Shown: in pieces, positions 47,407 to 57,909 of the stretch | Layout: each line of letters opens with the position of its first letter | Numbering within the stretch: position 1 is the first letter of the stretch | Assembly (NCBI GenBank): GCA_023251095.1 | Contig: JAHEZL010000022.1 | Coordinates: forward strand, 1 to 64,000 | Length of the DNA stretch: 64,000 nucleotides | Source of the DNA: Flavobacteriales bacterium | Lineage (GTDB): Bacteria > Bacteroidota > Bacteroidia > Flavobacteriales_C > GCA-002722245 | Direction: 5' to 3' | Notes under the pieces: generated by a model | The model's input: the letters and a program-made list of their open reading frames with translations, nothing else | Told to the model about the DNA's origin: nothing | Database searches by the model: none | Position numbers and translations under genes: made by a program

Positions 47407-49872
47407 ATGAGTTCCGCAGAAAACAGATTGAACATTACTTTTCTATCACTCAACTGCTCCTTAAAGGAAGCTTTATCTTTTCTGTGTTTATACCTAATAT
47501 GGACCAGTAACATGTTTGCTTCCGGTAATGCCGATGTTGTTTTATCAGCAAGTTCAGCAAATGGCGCCTGGTCTTTTGCGTCTTCAACATACACCTGGAC
47601 ACCTAATGCTAATAGCTCCACGGTAAATACAGCTGACATTATAGCTTGTCTTCAAGGATCCAACACCACCATTGGAGCAGGTTCAGGAGTCACAAACGCA
47701 TCAACCAATGGCATTGGAAGCGTAACTATTCTCACTGCATGCAGTGGTGCTGGGAGTCAATCCGGAAATGTTACTACTTCTTCGGCTTTAAATACAAATA
47801 CGTCCACTTCCACGCAATTAACTATAACAATCACCGCGGCAGGATCAATTACGATTAGTCAGGTGATCAATACAACTCCTGGTTCTAGTACCACAACAGG
47901 TTACCCTGGTGTACACTTGGTTTTAACCGGCCCAACCGGAATTACAATTAATGGAAGTGGAGCTATTACTACAACTGGTGGTATTTCTTCAAGTGCTAAT
48001 GCGCCGGGAGGTTCAGGAGGATCAATAACTATGACTTCCTCTGGAGGTGCTGTCAGCGTAGCTCAAACCATCACAGCCAAAGGCGCAGGTGGTGGTACAG
48101 GAAGCACCGGATCGAGCTGTACCGGAGGTGCCGGAGGAGCCTTAAATTACAGTGGTACCAGCATTGCGGTTTCAGTAGCCTGTGATAATTCGGGAGGAAA
48201 TGCAACGGGTACAGGAGTTGGTGGTGCAGGAGGTTCAGTTTCTTTTACCGCTACTTCTACAACCGTTACAATCACCAACAATGTCACTTCTACTGGTGGT
48301 ACAGGCGGTACAGCCAACGGCGCTCCCGGTACCGGTGGTGCAGGAGGTGCTGTTACCTATTTAGCTCAAACAAGTATCTCTATGAATACTGCGCTGAATA
48401 CTACAGGTGGAGCAGGTGCAGGAAATGGTGACGGAGGTGTAGGCGGCGCAATAACATTTACAGCTACCACCGGCTCCATAACTATTACAAATAACGTTAC
48501 TGCCAGTGGCGGAGCATCAGGATCAAGTATTGCCAATCAAAGTGGCGGAAATGGCGCTGCTATTATTATGACTGCAGCTACTACATACAGTAATACTACA
48601 GCCATGACTACATCAGGCGGTACATGTAGGGGAACCGGAACTTCAAATGGTGGCACTATCACCATAACAGGACCAACCGGAATAGCCATTTCCAATACAA
48701 TTACTAGTTCAGCTGGAACTGGTGGAGGAACTGGAACTGGTGGCACTCTTACAATTAATGATGGTAACACTACAATCACATCTGGTGGTGCAAACGATGG
48801 ACAAACTGCGGCTGCATGGACGGTTGGTGCTTTTGTAAAAACTGGAGCCGGGAATTTAAACCTTACAAGAGTGAATGTTTGGACAGGAACCACCACCATC
48901 ACAGCTGGAAAATTAACCCTTGGAGCCGCCACTGTTATCCCTGATGCCAGTCAGCTTGTTTTCAATGGCGGAAGACTAGTAATGGGCGCGTATAGTGAAA
49001 CCGTTGGAACTATAATGGTCAGTGCTTATTCTGTATTGGATCTGCCTTCAGGAAATTATACATTAACATCTTCAGCAAGTAATGGTATTACCTGGACTAC
49101 CGGAAAAAAACTAGGAATCAATTATTGGGGAGATGTTGGCGACAATTACAATGGCACCCTTGCCGGTGGATCTGACCCGAAATTTATGAATGGAGCAAGC
49201 GCTGGATTGGACGCCACTCATTTGGCCGCAATATACTTTAGAAGAACTTCTAATGGATCAACCTATACCGCTACTCAACTGGCCTCAGGAGAAGTTGTTC
49301 CTACTGCTACTCTACCCGTTAAATTAGTTTCTTTTGATGCTAAAAAAAATAAAGAACAAGTGGATATTACCTGGGAAACTGCATCAGAAATCAACAGCGA
49401 CTATTTTGAAATCCTCAGGGCAAGCAGCGATATGCAATGGGAAAGCATTGGAAAAACAAATGCTGCGGGAAGTAGCAATAAAACAATCAATTATTCTTTT
49501 CTTGACCCATTTCCTGCTCCCGGTGTGAATTACTATCACCTCATAGAATATGATTTTGACGGGGCGCATCAGGAATCAAAAATTGTTTCTGTGGCAAATC
49601 AAAATACTACCGAAACTCAATTAGCTGTTTACCCTAATCCAACCAGCGGCGCAACAACTTTCGATTTTTATTCTGTAGAAGGCGGGATTTATTATTTAAA
49701 AGGATTCACCAACAATGGTGAAGAAATTTATGCAGCAAAAATTTTCGGAATCCCTGGTGAAAACCGCTTTAATTTTTCCATGCAGGATTTTTCTCCCGGA
49801 GTTTATTCTTTTCAAATCACAAACAACACAAATCAGCCTGTTGCATCAACCAAAATAGTGAAAACAAATTAG
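47407..49872 (+). CDS. Gly-rich beta-repeat T9SS surface protein, paralog 1
   Basis: 821 aa; TGGAGG-rich repeats; autotransporter-associated beta-strand-like FVKTGAGNLNLTRVNVWTGTTTITAGKLTLGA; C-terminal AVYPNPTSGATTF...KIVKTN. Confidence 0.9.
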   Translation: MSSAENRLNITFLSLNCSLKEALSFLCLYLIWTSNMFASGNADVVLSASSANGAWSFASSTYTWTPNANSSTVNTADIIACLQGSNTTIGAGSGVTNASTNGIGSVTILTACSGAGSQSGNVTTSSALNTNTSTSTQLTITITAAGSITISQVINTTPGSSTTTGYPGVHLVLTGPTGITINGSGAITTTGGISSSANAPGGSGGSITMTSSGGAVSVAQTITAKGAGGGTGSTGSSCTGGAGGALNYSGTSIAVSVACDNSGGNATGTGVGGAGGSVSFTATSTTVTITNNVTSTGGTGGTANGAPGTGGAGGAVTYLAQTSISMNTALNTTGGAGAGNGDGGVGGAITFTATTGSITITNNVTASGGASGSSIANQSGGNGAAIIMTAATTYSNTTAMTTSGGTCRGTGTSNGGTITITGPTGIAISNTITSSAGTGGGTGTGGTLTINDGNTTITSGGANDGQTAAAWTVGAFVKTGAGNLNLTRVNVWTGTTTITAGKLTLGAATVIPDASQLVFNGGRLVMGAYSETVGTIMVSAYSVLDLPSGNYTLTSSASNGITWTTGKKLGINYWGDVGDNYNGTLAGGSDPKFMNGASAGLDATHLAAIYFRRTSNGSTYTATQLASGEVVPTATLPVKLVSFDAKKNKEQVDITWETASEINSDYFEILRASSDMQWESIGKTNAAGSSNKTINYSFLDPFPAPGVNYYHLIEYDFDGAHQESKIVSVANQNTTETQLAVYPNPTSGATTFDFYSVEGGIYYLKGFTNNGEEIYAAKIFGIPGENRFNFSMQDFSPGVYSFQITNNTNQPVASTKIVKTN

Positions 49873-49922
49873 CCTTTTAAGCCGAATTACCTGGGTTTTA
49901 CCACTTTATTAACAAACTTAAA

Positions 49923-49953
49923 TTGACAACTTAGGGTTATTGCCGTATTTTTA
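49923..49953 (+). promoter_or_regulatory. Putative Bacteroidota promoter for the second paralog
   Basis: TTG - N20 - TATTTTTA upstream of ATG 49997. Confidence 0.35.
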
Positions 49954-49996
49954 CATCTGCCACTTTTTATTTTTGCATTACCAGTTGTAAAAAATA

Positions 49997-52393
49997 ATGG
50001 ATCTCTTAGAAAAAAGACCAAATACTACTTTTCTTCTTTTAGACTGCTCCCTCCGAGAAGCCTTATCTTTATTGTGCTTATATTTTGCATGGACCAGTAC
50101 CATGTTTGCTTCAGGTAACGCTGATGTTTCGATTAGCAATGCTGCTACAGCCAATGGATCATGGAGCGCTCTTTCCAGCGGTGTTTATACTTTTACTCCA
50201 AGTGCCAATAGTGCCGTTATACTTTCTACCGAAATTGAGAACCGATTAACAGGAACCGGTTTTACCGCAGGAAGCGTAACCATTGTTACGGCGTGTAGCG
50301 GTGCAGGAAGTCAAACAGGAAATGTCACCCACTCTACTGTAGGAATTACAGCAGCAACTACAAGTACCACACAATTAACTTTTACAATTACAGCGGCGGG
50401 ATCCATCACTATCGGACAAACTATCACCTTCACTCCCGGTTCCAACGCAGGCACGGGATATCCTGCTACGAGCATTGTTTTAACAGGGCCTTCAGGGGTA
50501 AGCATTACCCAGGGAATCAATTCTACAGGAGGAGCTACAACAGGCGTGGCTACAACAGGCGGTGTTGGAGGTAACTTAACCTGTACCGCTTCGGGCGGAA
50601 CGGTAACGATTGGTAATACTGTTACATTAACAGGTGGCACCGGAGGAAGTGGCGGTGGCGCAGGTGCAGGAGGTACAGGAGGCGCAATGACTTTATCAGG
50701 ACAGATCATTTCTATCACGCAAGGTGTCAATTCCTATGGAGGAGCTGGCAGTACTTCGGGAGCAGGCGGAGCAGGCGGTACATTTTCCATTACATCCACT
50801 TCTACAACTGTGACAATAGGCAATACTGTTACTGCTTCAGGAGGTGCAGGAGCTACCACAGGCACAGGAGGAGCTGGAGGTTCGATTACCATCAACGCTG
50901 CAACAACCGTAAGCTTTACGCAACCCGTTTATTCAGTAGGTGGTAATTCAGGTACAGGTAATGGAGGAAATGGTGGTGCAGTGAGTGTCACCTCATCCAG
51001 CGGCGCGTTATCAATTGCAAATACAATTAATACAAGTGGAGGAAGTCCCGGAGGTGGCGTTAATAAAAATGGTGGAACGGGAGGAGCTGTTACCTTAAGC
51101 GCAAGTGGTTCTTTAAATGTATCACAACCTGTTTATGCCAATGCAGGAACACCAACAGGTTCGGGCACAGCTACTGGCGGAGACGTGACTTTGGTAGGAA
51201 CTGGCGGAATAACCTTGTCAAATATTATTCAAACTACCGGTAGCACTGCCGGGGGAGCTATAACCATCAACGACGGAAACAGCACTATAACAACAGGTGG
51301 TGGTGCAAACGACGGACAAGGTGGTGCTGCTTATTTTCAAGCTGGATCAATTAACAAAATAGGAACGGGTAATTTTAATTTAGCTCACGCAAGTAATTCA
51401 TGGACGGGTTTCACCAAAATCACAGCCGGCAAATTAACGCTTGGAGCAACCAGTACAGTTCCCGATGCTAGTCAACTCTATTTTAATGGGGGCAGATTAG
51501 TAATGGGAGCGTATAGTGAAACTGTGGGTACTATTATGGTAAATGATTATTCCGTTTTGGATCTTCCTTCAGGAAATTATACATTAACCACGTCAGCAAG
51601 TAATGGTGTTACCTGGACTACCGGTAAAAAACTGGGGATTAATGGCTTTGGAGTAGTGGGCGATAATTATAATGGTACTCTTGCAGGTGCATCTGACCCT
51701 AAATTTATGAATGGTGCAAGTGCCGGATTGGATGGAACTCACCTGGCTGCCATCTATTTCAGAAGAACTTCCAATGGATCAACCTATACTGCAACTCAAC
51801 TGGCTTCAGGTGAAGTTGTACCTACAGGCACTTTACCGGTTGAACTGGTTTATTTTGATGCCAAAAAAAATAAGGATCAGGTAGATATTACCTGGGAAAC
51901 TGCCTCAGAAATCAACAGCGATTATTTTGAAGTTTTCAGATCTAATAATGGAATAACTTGGGAAAGCATTGGGAAATCAAGTGCTGCAGGAAACAGCAAT
52001 AAAATTATTGATTACGCTTTCATTGATGCATTCCCTCTGGCAGGTGTAAACTACTACCAACTGGTAGAATATGATTTTGACGGTGCTCATCAAGTGTCGA
52101 AAGTTGTTTCTATTTCTATTGCCAATGACACAGAAATGCATTTGGTGGCTTATCCCAATCCTACTTCTACTGTTACTACCTTTAATTTTTATTCGGAAAA
52201 AGGGGAGATTTATTATTTCACAGGATTTACCACTAACGGAGACGAAATTTATTCAGCTAAAATATTTGGTATTCCAGGTGAAAATCGTTTTAATTTTTCT
52301 ATGCAAAATTTTGCTCCCGGAATCTATTCCTTTCAAATTACCAATAGCTCAAAGCAAGCAATATCCTCAATCAAAGTGCTTAAATCAAATTAA
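49997..52393 (+). CDS. Gly-rich beta-repeat T9SS surface protein, paralog 2
   Basis: 798 aa; same architecture and C-terminus as paralogs 1 and 3. Confidence 0.9.
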   Translation: MDLLEKRPNTTFLLLDCSLREALSLLCLYFAWTSTMFASGNADVSISNAATANGSWSALSSGVYTFTPSANSAVILSTEIENRLTGTGFTAGSVTIVTACSGAGSQTGNVTHSTVGITAATTSTTQLTFTITAAGSITIGQTITFTPGSNAGTGYPATSIVLTGPSGVSITQGINSTGGATTGVATTGGVGGNLTCTASGGTVTIGNTVTLTGGTGGSGGGAGAGGTGGAMTLSGQIISITQGVNSYGGAGSTSGAGGAGGTFSITSTSTTVTIGNTVTASGGAGATTGTGGAGGSITINAATTVSFTQPVYSVGGNSGTGNGGNGGAVSVTSSSGALSIANTINTSGGSPGGGVNKNGGTGGAVTLSASGSLNVSQPVYANAGTPTGSGTATGGDVTLVGTGGITLSNIIQTTGSTAGGAITINDGNSTITTGGGANDGQGGAAYFQAGSINKIGTGNFNLAHASNSWTGFTKITAGKLTLGATSTVPDASQLYFNGGRLVMGAYSETVGTIMVNDYSVLDLPSGNYTLTTSASNGVTWTTGKKLGINGFGVVGDNYNGTLAGASDPKFMNGASAGLDGTHLAAIYFRRTSNGSTYTATQLASGEVVPTGTLPVELVYFDAKKNKDQVDITWETASEINSDYFEVFRSNNGITWESIGKSSAAGNSNKIIDYAFIDAFPLAGVNYYQLVEYDFDGAHQVSKVVSISIANDTEMHLVAYPNPTSTVTTFNFYSEKGEIYYFTGFTTNGDEIYSAKIFGIPGENRFNFSMQNFAPGIYSFQITNSSKQAISSIKVLKSN

Positions 52394-52488
52394 CAGTATA
52401 TTTTCAAGCTATACTTAACTGGATTGCTATCAATCTCCTAAAACGCCTTGTAAGAAACTATTTACGAATAAAACCGTAAATAAAAACC

Positions 52489-52502
52489 CGTGATTAATCA
52501 CG
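52489..52502. promoter_or_regulatory. 14-bp perfect palindrome upstream of paralog 3
   Basis: CGTGATTAATCACG, 53 nt upstream of ATG 52556; follows a TTTACG/CGTAAA inverted repeat. Confidence 0.3.
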
Positions 52503-52555
52503 AAAGGAAAACTTGGGTAAGTATTTGCAAAATACTAATTAAAGAAATTTACTTT

Positions 52556-54955
52556 ATGAATACATATATTAAGAGAAAAAAAAGTTTATCTCTTTCAGCA
52601 TTTATACTGATATGTAGCATGAATACTTTATTTGCGCTTACCAATCATCGCAATGTTGATATCACCAGCAGTGCTTCAAGTAATGGAGGATGGACCTTTG
52701 CTTCTTCCACTTATACATGGACTCCAAGCGCAAATAATTCAGTGGTAAACACTACCGATATTGTAGCCTGCTTATTGGGTTCAAATACAGCATTAGGAGG
52801 CGACAACGCTCTCAACTCTCAAACCAATGGAGCCGCTAGTGTTACTATTCTGACAGCAAATGCCGGTGGGAACCAAACTGGTGACCTAACCATCAGTCAG
52901 GGAATTACCGCCGCTACAACCAATGCTACTCAAATGACATTCACAATAACTGCAGCCGGCAGCATCACTGTCAATAACACTGTCATTTTAACGCCTGCCT
53001 CAAATGCGGGTGCAGGTTATCCAGGTACCAATATTGTTTTAACAGGACCAACAGGTGTGAACATTACCCAAGGCATCACTTGTATAGGAGGAGCTACAAC
53101 TGGGGCAGCCACTACGGGTGGAGTTGGAGGCAACTTAACCTGCACGGCATCGGGCGGAACAGTGACGATTGGTAGCACGGTAACACTAACCGGCGGAACG
53201 GGAGGAAGTGGCGGTGGTGCAGGTGCGGGAGGTGCAGGAGGTGCAGTAACTTTATCAGGACAGATCATTTCCATTACACAAGGCGTCAATTCCTATGGTG
53301 GAGCCGGCAGCACTTCGGGAGCGGGGGGCGCAGGAGGCACAATTTCCATTACTTCTACTTCTACAACAGTGACTATAGGCAATACTATTTATACTGATGG
53401 AGGAGCGGGTGCTACTACTGGTACCGGAGGTGCCGGAGGCTCTATTACCATTTCCGCTGCAACAACAGTAAGCTTTACGCAACCTGTTCATACATCAGGT
53501 GGAAATTCAGGAACAGGCAATGGAGGAAATGGCGGTGCAGTAAGCATTACTTCTTCCAGTGGCGCTTTATCTATCGCCAATACAATTACCACAAGCGGTG
53601 GAAATCCGGGAGGTGGCGTCAATAAAAATGGAGGAACGGGAGGTGCCGTTACCTTAACCGCAAGCACCACTTTAAATGTATCGCAACCTGTTTATGCCAA
53701 TGGAGGAACACCAACAGGTTCGGGAACCGCCACCGGAGGAGACGTAACTCTGGTAGGTCCGAGCGGAATAACCTTGTCGAATATTATTCAAACCACCGGT
53801 ACTACTGCCGGAGGAACTATAACCGTTAACGATGGAAATACCTCAATAACATCAGGAGGAGGTGCAAACGACGGACAAGGCGGTGCTGCCTATTTCCAAG
53901 CCGGAGCACTTACAAAAATAGGAGCCGGAAATTTTAATTTAGCGCATGCAAGTAATTCCTGGACAGGAGCCACTACCATTACTGCAGGTAAATTAACGCT
54001 TGGAGCAACCAGTACCGTTCCGGATGCAAGTCAATTGGTATTCAACGGCGGAAGACTGGTGATGGGTGCATACAGTGAAACTGTTGGAACTATTAAAATC
54101 AGTGCTTACTCTGTTTTGGATTTACCTGCTTCTGCAAACTACACTTTAACTTGTTCTGCAAGTAATGGCATAACTTGGACTGCCGGTAAAAAACTGGGGA
54201 TTAATTACTGGGGAGACGTTGGCAACAATTACGATGGTACTGCTGCTGGAGGTTCGGATCCGAAATTTAAAACAGGTGCCAGTGCTGAATTAGACGCTAC
54301 ACATTTAGCAGCAATTTATTTCAGAAGAACTTCCAACGGATCATCTTATACTGCTACTCAATTGGCTTCCGGTGAAATTGTTCCTACGGGTACTTTACCC
54401 GTTGAACTGGTTTCTTTTAATGCTAAGAAAAACAATGATCAAGTAGATATTACCTGGGAAACTGCTTCTGAAATCAACAGCGAATATTTTGAAATTTTAC
54501 GCGCAAAAAATGATATGCAATGGGAAAGTATTGGTAAAGTAAGCGCTGCAGGAAACAGCAATAAAATTATTGATTATACTTCCCTTGATGCCTTTCCTGC
54601 ACCGGGAATAAATTACTATAAGTTAGTCGAATATGATTTTGATGGTGCCCATCAGGAATCAAAGGTTGTTTCTGTTAACAGTGATAATGTTACTGAAACA
54701 AAACTGACCGCTTATCCTAATCCGGCCAATACTTCTACCACTTTTGATTTTTATTCGGAGAAAGGCGGGATTTATTTCTTAAAAGCTTTTACTACCAATG
54801 GAGAACAAATTTATTCAGCAAGAATATTCGGCATTCCCGGCGAAAATAAATTCTCATTATCGATGCAGGATTTCTCATTGGGGATTTATACTTTTCAATT
54901 GTGTAACAGCGATGAAAAAACATTGGCAACAACAAAGGTGATTAAAGCAAATTAA
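52556..54955 (+). CDS. Gly-rich beta-repeat T9SS surface protein, paralog 3
   Basis: Start at MNTYIKRKKSLSL (signal peptide), trimmed from ORF start 52490; same C-terminal module. Confidence 0.9.
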   Translation: MNTYIKRKKSLSLSAFILICSMNTLFALTNHRNVDITSSASSNGGWTFASSTYTWTPSANNSVVNTTDIVACLLGSNTALGGDNALNSQTNGAASVTILTANAGGNQTGDLTISQGITAATTNATQMTFTITAAGSITVNNTVILTPASNAGAGYPGTNIVLTGPTGVNITQGITCIGGATTGAATTGGVGGNLTCTASGGTVTIGSTVTLTGGTGGSGGGAGAGGAGGAVTLSGQIISITQGVNSYGGAGSTSGAGGAGGTISITSTSTTVTIGNTIYTDGGAGATTGTGGAGGSITISAATTVSFTQPVHTSGGNSGTGNGGNGGAVSITSSSGALSIANTITTSGGNPGGGVNKNGGTGGAVTLTASTTLNVSQPVYANGGTPTGSGTATGGDVTLVGPSGITLSNIIQTTGTTAGGTITVNDGNTSITSGGGANDGQGGAAYFQAGALTKIGAGNFNLAHASNSWTGATTITAGKLTLGATSTVPDASQLVFNGGRLVMGAYSETVGTIKISAYSVLDLPASANYTLTCSASNGITWTAGKKLGINYWGDVGNNYDGTAAGGSDPKFKTGASAELDATHLAAIYFRRTSNGSSYTATQLASGEIVPTGTLPVELVSFNAKKNNDQVDITWETASEINSEYFEILRAKNDMQWESIGKVSAAGNSNKIIDYTSLDAFPAPGINYYKLVEYDFDGAHQESKVVSVNSDNVTETKLTAYPNPANTSTTFDFYSEKGGIYFLKAFTTNGEQIYSARIFGIPGENKFSLSMQDFSLGIYTFQLCNSDEKTLATTKVIKAN

Positions 54956-57813
54956 TGTGCCTCCAGCCAGTTTTTCCCTGTGCTCATTTCTACTTCTAAA
55001 GGAACACGAGTTTTTACCGCATTCTCCATTCCCCGCTTAACGATTGGTTTTAATAGTTCCACTTCATCCACCGGACAGGTAAACACCAACTCATCATGCA
55101 CCTGTAAAACCATTTTAGCCTTCAAGGTAGTTTTATCCAGTTCAGCCTGAATATCAATCATCGCTTTTTTGATAATATCAGCAGCAGATCCCTGAATCGG
55201 AGCATTGATCGCATTTCGTTCAGCATAGCCACGAACAACAGCATTGGCTGAATTGATATCTTTTAAATAACGTTTGCGCCCCATCAAAGTAGTGACGTAT
55301 AAATTCTTTTTTGCGTTGTCAATGCTCTCATCCATGTACTGACGGATGCGCGGATATTTCATGAAATAATTATCAATAATTTCTTTCGATTCAGTGCGTG
55401 AAATATTCAATCGCTGTGCCAATCCGAAAGCAGAAATCCCATAAATAATTCCAAAATTCACCATTTTCGCTTTGCTACGCATCGTGCGATCCACCTGCTC
55501 CAGCGGGACATTAAAAACTTTTGCTGCAGTGGCCGAGTGAATATCTTGTCCGCTTTGAAAAGCTGCTATCATATCTTCATCACCACTCAACTCTGCAATC
55601 AAACGCAATTCTACTTGAGAATAATCTGCAGAAAGTAAAACATGATTTTCGGCATTGGGAATAAAAGCGCGACGCACCTCCCTCCCTCTTTCCGTTTTAA
55701 TAGGAATGTTTTGCAAGTTGGGATTCACTGAACTGAGGCGACCTGTAGCAGCTACCGCCTGATTATAAGTAGTATGAATTTTTCCTGTTTCTTTATTTAC
55801 AATTTCAGGAAGTGTATCTACATAAGTTGATTTCAATTTGATTAGTCCGCGGTAATCCAGAATCAATTGTATGATAGGATGCTTATCAACCAACTTCTGC
55901 AAAACCTCTTCCGACGTGGCATACTGACCGGTTTTGGTTTTTTTAGCTTTCTCATCTATCTTCAAAATTTCAAACAATATATCCCCCATTTGTTTCGGAG
56001 AATTAATATTGAATTGCATTCCTGCAGCAGCATAAATTTCTTTTTCAAGATCAATGAGTTCATTCAATAAATCTTTTGAATATTCTTTCAATGCAGGAAT
56101 ATCAATTTTAATTCCTTCCATTTCCATTTTCGACAAAACATGAACGAGCGGCATTTCCACTTCCTCAAATAATTTTTTTTCGTCTTTCAATTCTTTATCC
56201 AAAATACTTTTGAGTTGCCAGGTTACATCAGCATCTTCGGCAGCGTATTCAGTAAGTTTATCCAATTCAACTGAGCGCATACCCAATTGATTTTTTCCTT
56301 TTTTACCGATCAATGTTTCTATTGAAACAGGTTTATAACCCAAATAAGTTTCCGATAAATAATCCATGTTGTGACGCATATCCGGCTCAATTAAATAATG
56401 CGCGAGCATGGTGTCAAACAATTTTCCTTTCACTTCAATTCCGTATTGCAGCAAAACATTGATATCGTATTTTATGTTTTGTCCGATTTTAGAAATATTT
56501 TCATTTTCAAAAAACGCTTTGAATTTTAAAATGCGCTGTCTGCCCTCTTCACCTTCGGGAAGATGGACATACCAAGCTTTGTGCGCCTGAAAAGAAAACG
56601 ACAAACCGATGGCTTCTGCAATGTGAGAATCAATACCGGTGGTTTCGCTATCAAAACAAATTTCTTTTTGAGCACTTAAAATTTCTATCAGTTGTGAAAT
56701 TTCGGCATCGCTGTTTACTAAAATATATTCGTGCGGAACATCGGCAACAGTTTTGTAATTGACGGGAACTGCTTCAGCGGGAATATCTTCCTCAACTGTC
56801 ATCGCAAACATATCCATCTGTCCGGCACTTTCAGCCGCTACCATTTTTTTATTTACAACAGATGCTTCGGCCACAGGTGCCGATGGAGCAGGCGCAACAG
56901 CACTTCCGGCCAGGATGCGCTGCATCAGAGTTTTAAATTCCAGTTCATTAAAAAGTTCAGTGATTTTTTCCGTATCGTGATTTTGTAATTTTAAATCTTC
57001 AGTAGAAATTTCCAGCGGAACATTGAGTTCTATCGTAGCTAATTTTTTAGATAGCAATCCTTGTTCGGCAAATTGAATTACATTTTCTTTTTGTTTTCCT
57101 TTTAATTCTGCAGAATTGGCAATCAAGCCTTCCACACTGCCGTACTTGGCAATTAAAATTTTCGACGTCTTCTCTCCTATTCCGGGAATACCGGGAATAT
57201 TATCGGCAGAGTCACCCCACAATCCTAAAATATCAATCACCTGTTCAACACGTTCTACTTCAAACTTTGCGCACACTTCCTTGATGCCCCAAACTTCGGC
57301 GGCATTTCCGTTTTTAGCCGGACGATACAACTTAATATTATCGGTAACGAGTTGCGCAAAATCTTTATCTGGCGTCATCATGTAAGTAGTATATCCTTCT
57401 CTCTCCGCACGTTTGGCGAGCGTACCAATAACATCATCTGCTTCAAAGGTTGGCACCACTACCGATTTAATATTAAAAGCATCGGCCAGTTTAAAAATAT
57501 ACGGAATGGCTTTCTTAATGTCTTCGGGCGTTTCATCGCGATGTGCTTTGTAGGCGGGAAACATATCTTCACGAAATGTTTTTCCCTGCGGATCAAAAAC
57601 AATAGCGATGTGCGATGGTTTTTCTTTCGATAAAATTTCGAGTAAGGTATTGGTAAAGCCCAACATTACAGATGTATTTAATCCTTTTGAATTGTATCGT
57701 TGATTGCTTCCAAACGCAAAATAAGAACGAAAAATGATGGCGAAAGCATCAATAAGAAATAATTTTTTTTCTGAAGACATGCGATGAGTTTTTTTCAGCT
57801 TTAAATGTAGCAA
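54952..57813 (-). CDS. polA: DNA polymerase I
   Basis: 5' nuclease domain FLIDAFAIIFRSYFAF; 3'-5' exo CFDSETTGID; LLSADYSQVELRLIAELSGDED; LQVHDELVF. Probable start at MSSEKKLFLIDA (57780). Confidence 0.98.
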   Translation of the reverse strand: MLHLKLKKTHRMSSEKKLFLIDAFAIIFRSYFAFGSNQRYNSKGLNTSVMLGFTNTLLEILSKEKPSHIAIVFDPQGKTFREDMFPAYKAHRDETPEDIKKAIPYIFKLADAFNIKSVVVPTFEADDVIGTLAKRAEREGYTTYMMTPDKDFAQLVTDNIKLYRPAKNGNAAEVWGIKEVCAKFEVERVEQVIDILGLWGDSADNIPGIPGIGEKTSKILIAKYGSVEGLIANSAELKGKQKENVIQFAEQGLLSKKLATIELNVPLEISTEDLKLQNHDTEKITELFNELEFKTLMQRILAGSAVAPAPSAPVAEASVVNKKMVAAESAGQMDMFAMTVEEDIPAEAVPVNYKTVADVPHEYILVNSDAEISQLIEILSAQKEICFDSETTGIDSHIAEAIGLSFSFQAHKAWYVHLPEGEEGRQRILKFKAFFENENISKIGQNIKYDINVLLQYGIEVKGKLFDTMLAHYLIEPDMRHNMDYLSETYLGYKPVSIETLIGKKGKNQLGMRSVELDKLTEYAAEDADVTWQLKSILDKELKDEKKLFEEVEMPLVHVLSKMEMEGIKIDIPALKEYSKDLLNELIDLEKEIYAAAGMQFNINSPKQMGDILFEILKIDEKAKKTKTGQYATSEEVLQKLVDKHPIIQLILDYRGLIKLKSTYVDTLPEIVNKETGKIHTTYNQAVAATGRLSSVNPNLQNIPIKTERGREVRRAFIPNAENHVLLSADYSQVELRLIAELSGDEDMIAAFQSGQDIHSATAAKVFNVPLEQVDRTMRSKAKMVNFGIIYGISAFGLAQRLNISRTESKEIIDNYFMKYPRIRQYMDESIDNAKKNLYVTTLMGRKRYLKDINSANAVVRGYAERNAINAPIQGSAADIIKKAMIDIQAELDKTTLKAKMVLQVHDELVFTCPVDEVELLKPIVKRGMENAVKTRVPLEVEMSTGKNWLEAH

Positions 57814-57909
57814 TTGGAAAGGATTTGGATGAAGAAGTGCTAAAATAAATTTTAATCAATTAGCATTTTTACTTATCTTAAACCTACCCAGAACATCTAT
57901 ACCTAACCC

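Noticed and set aside
48537-53670. Minus-strand Pro/Val/Ala-rich ORFs inside the Gly-rich paralogs (48537-48932, 50311-50730, 53017-53289)
   Set aside because: Pro/Ala-rich composition is the expected reverse-complement shadow of GGx-rich coding sequence.
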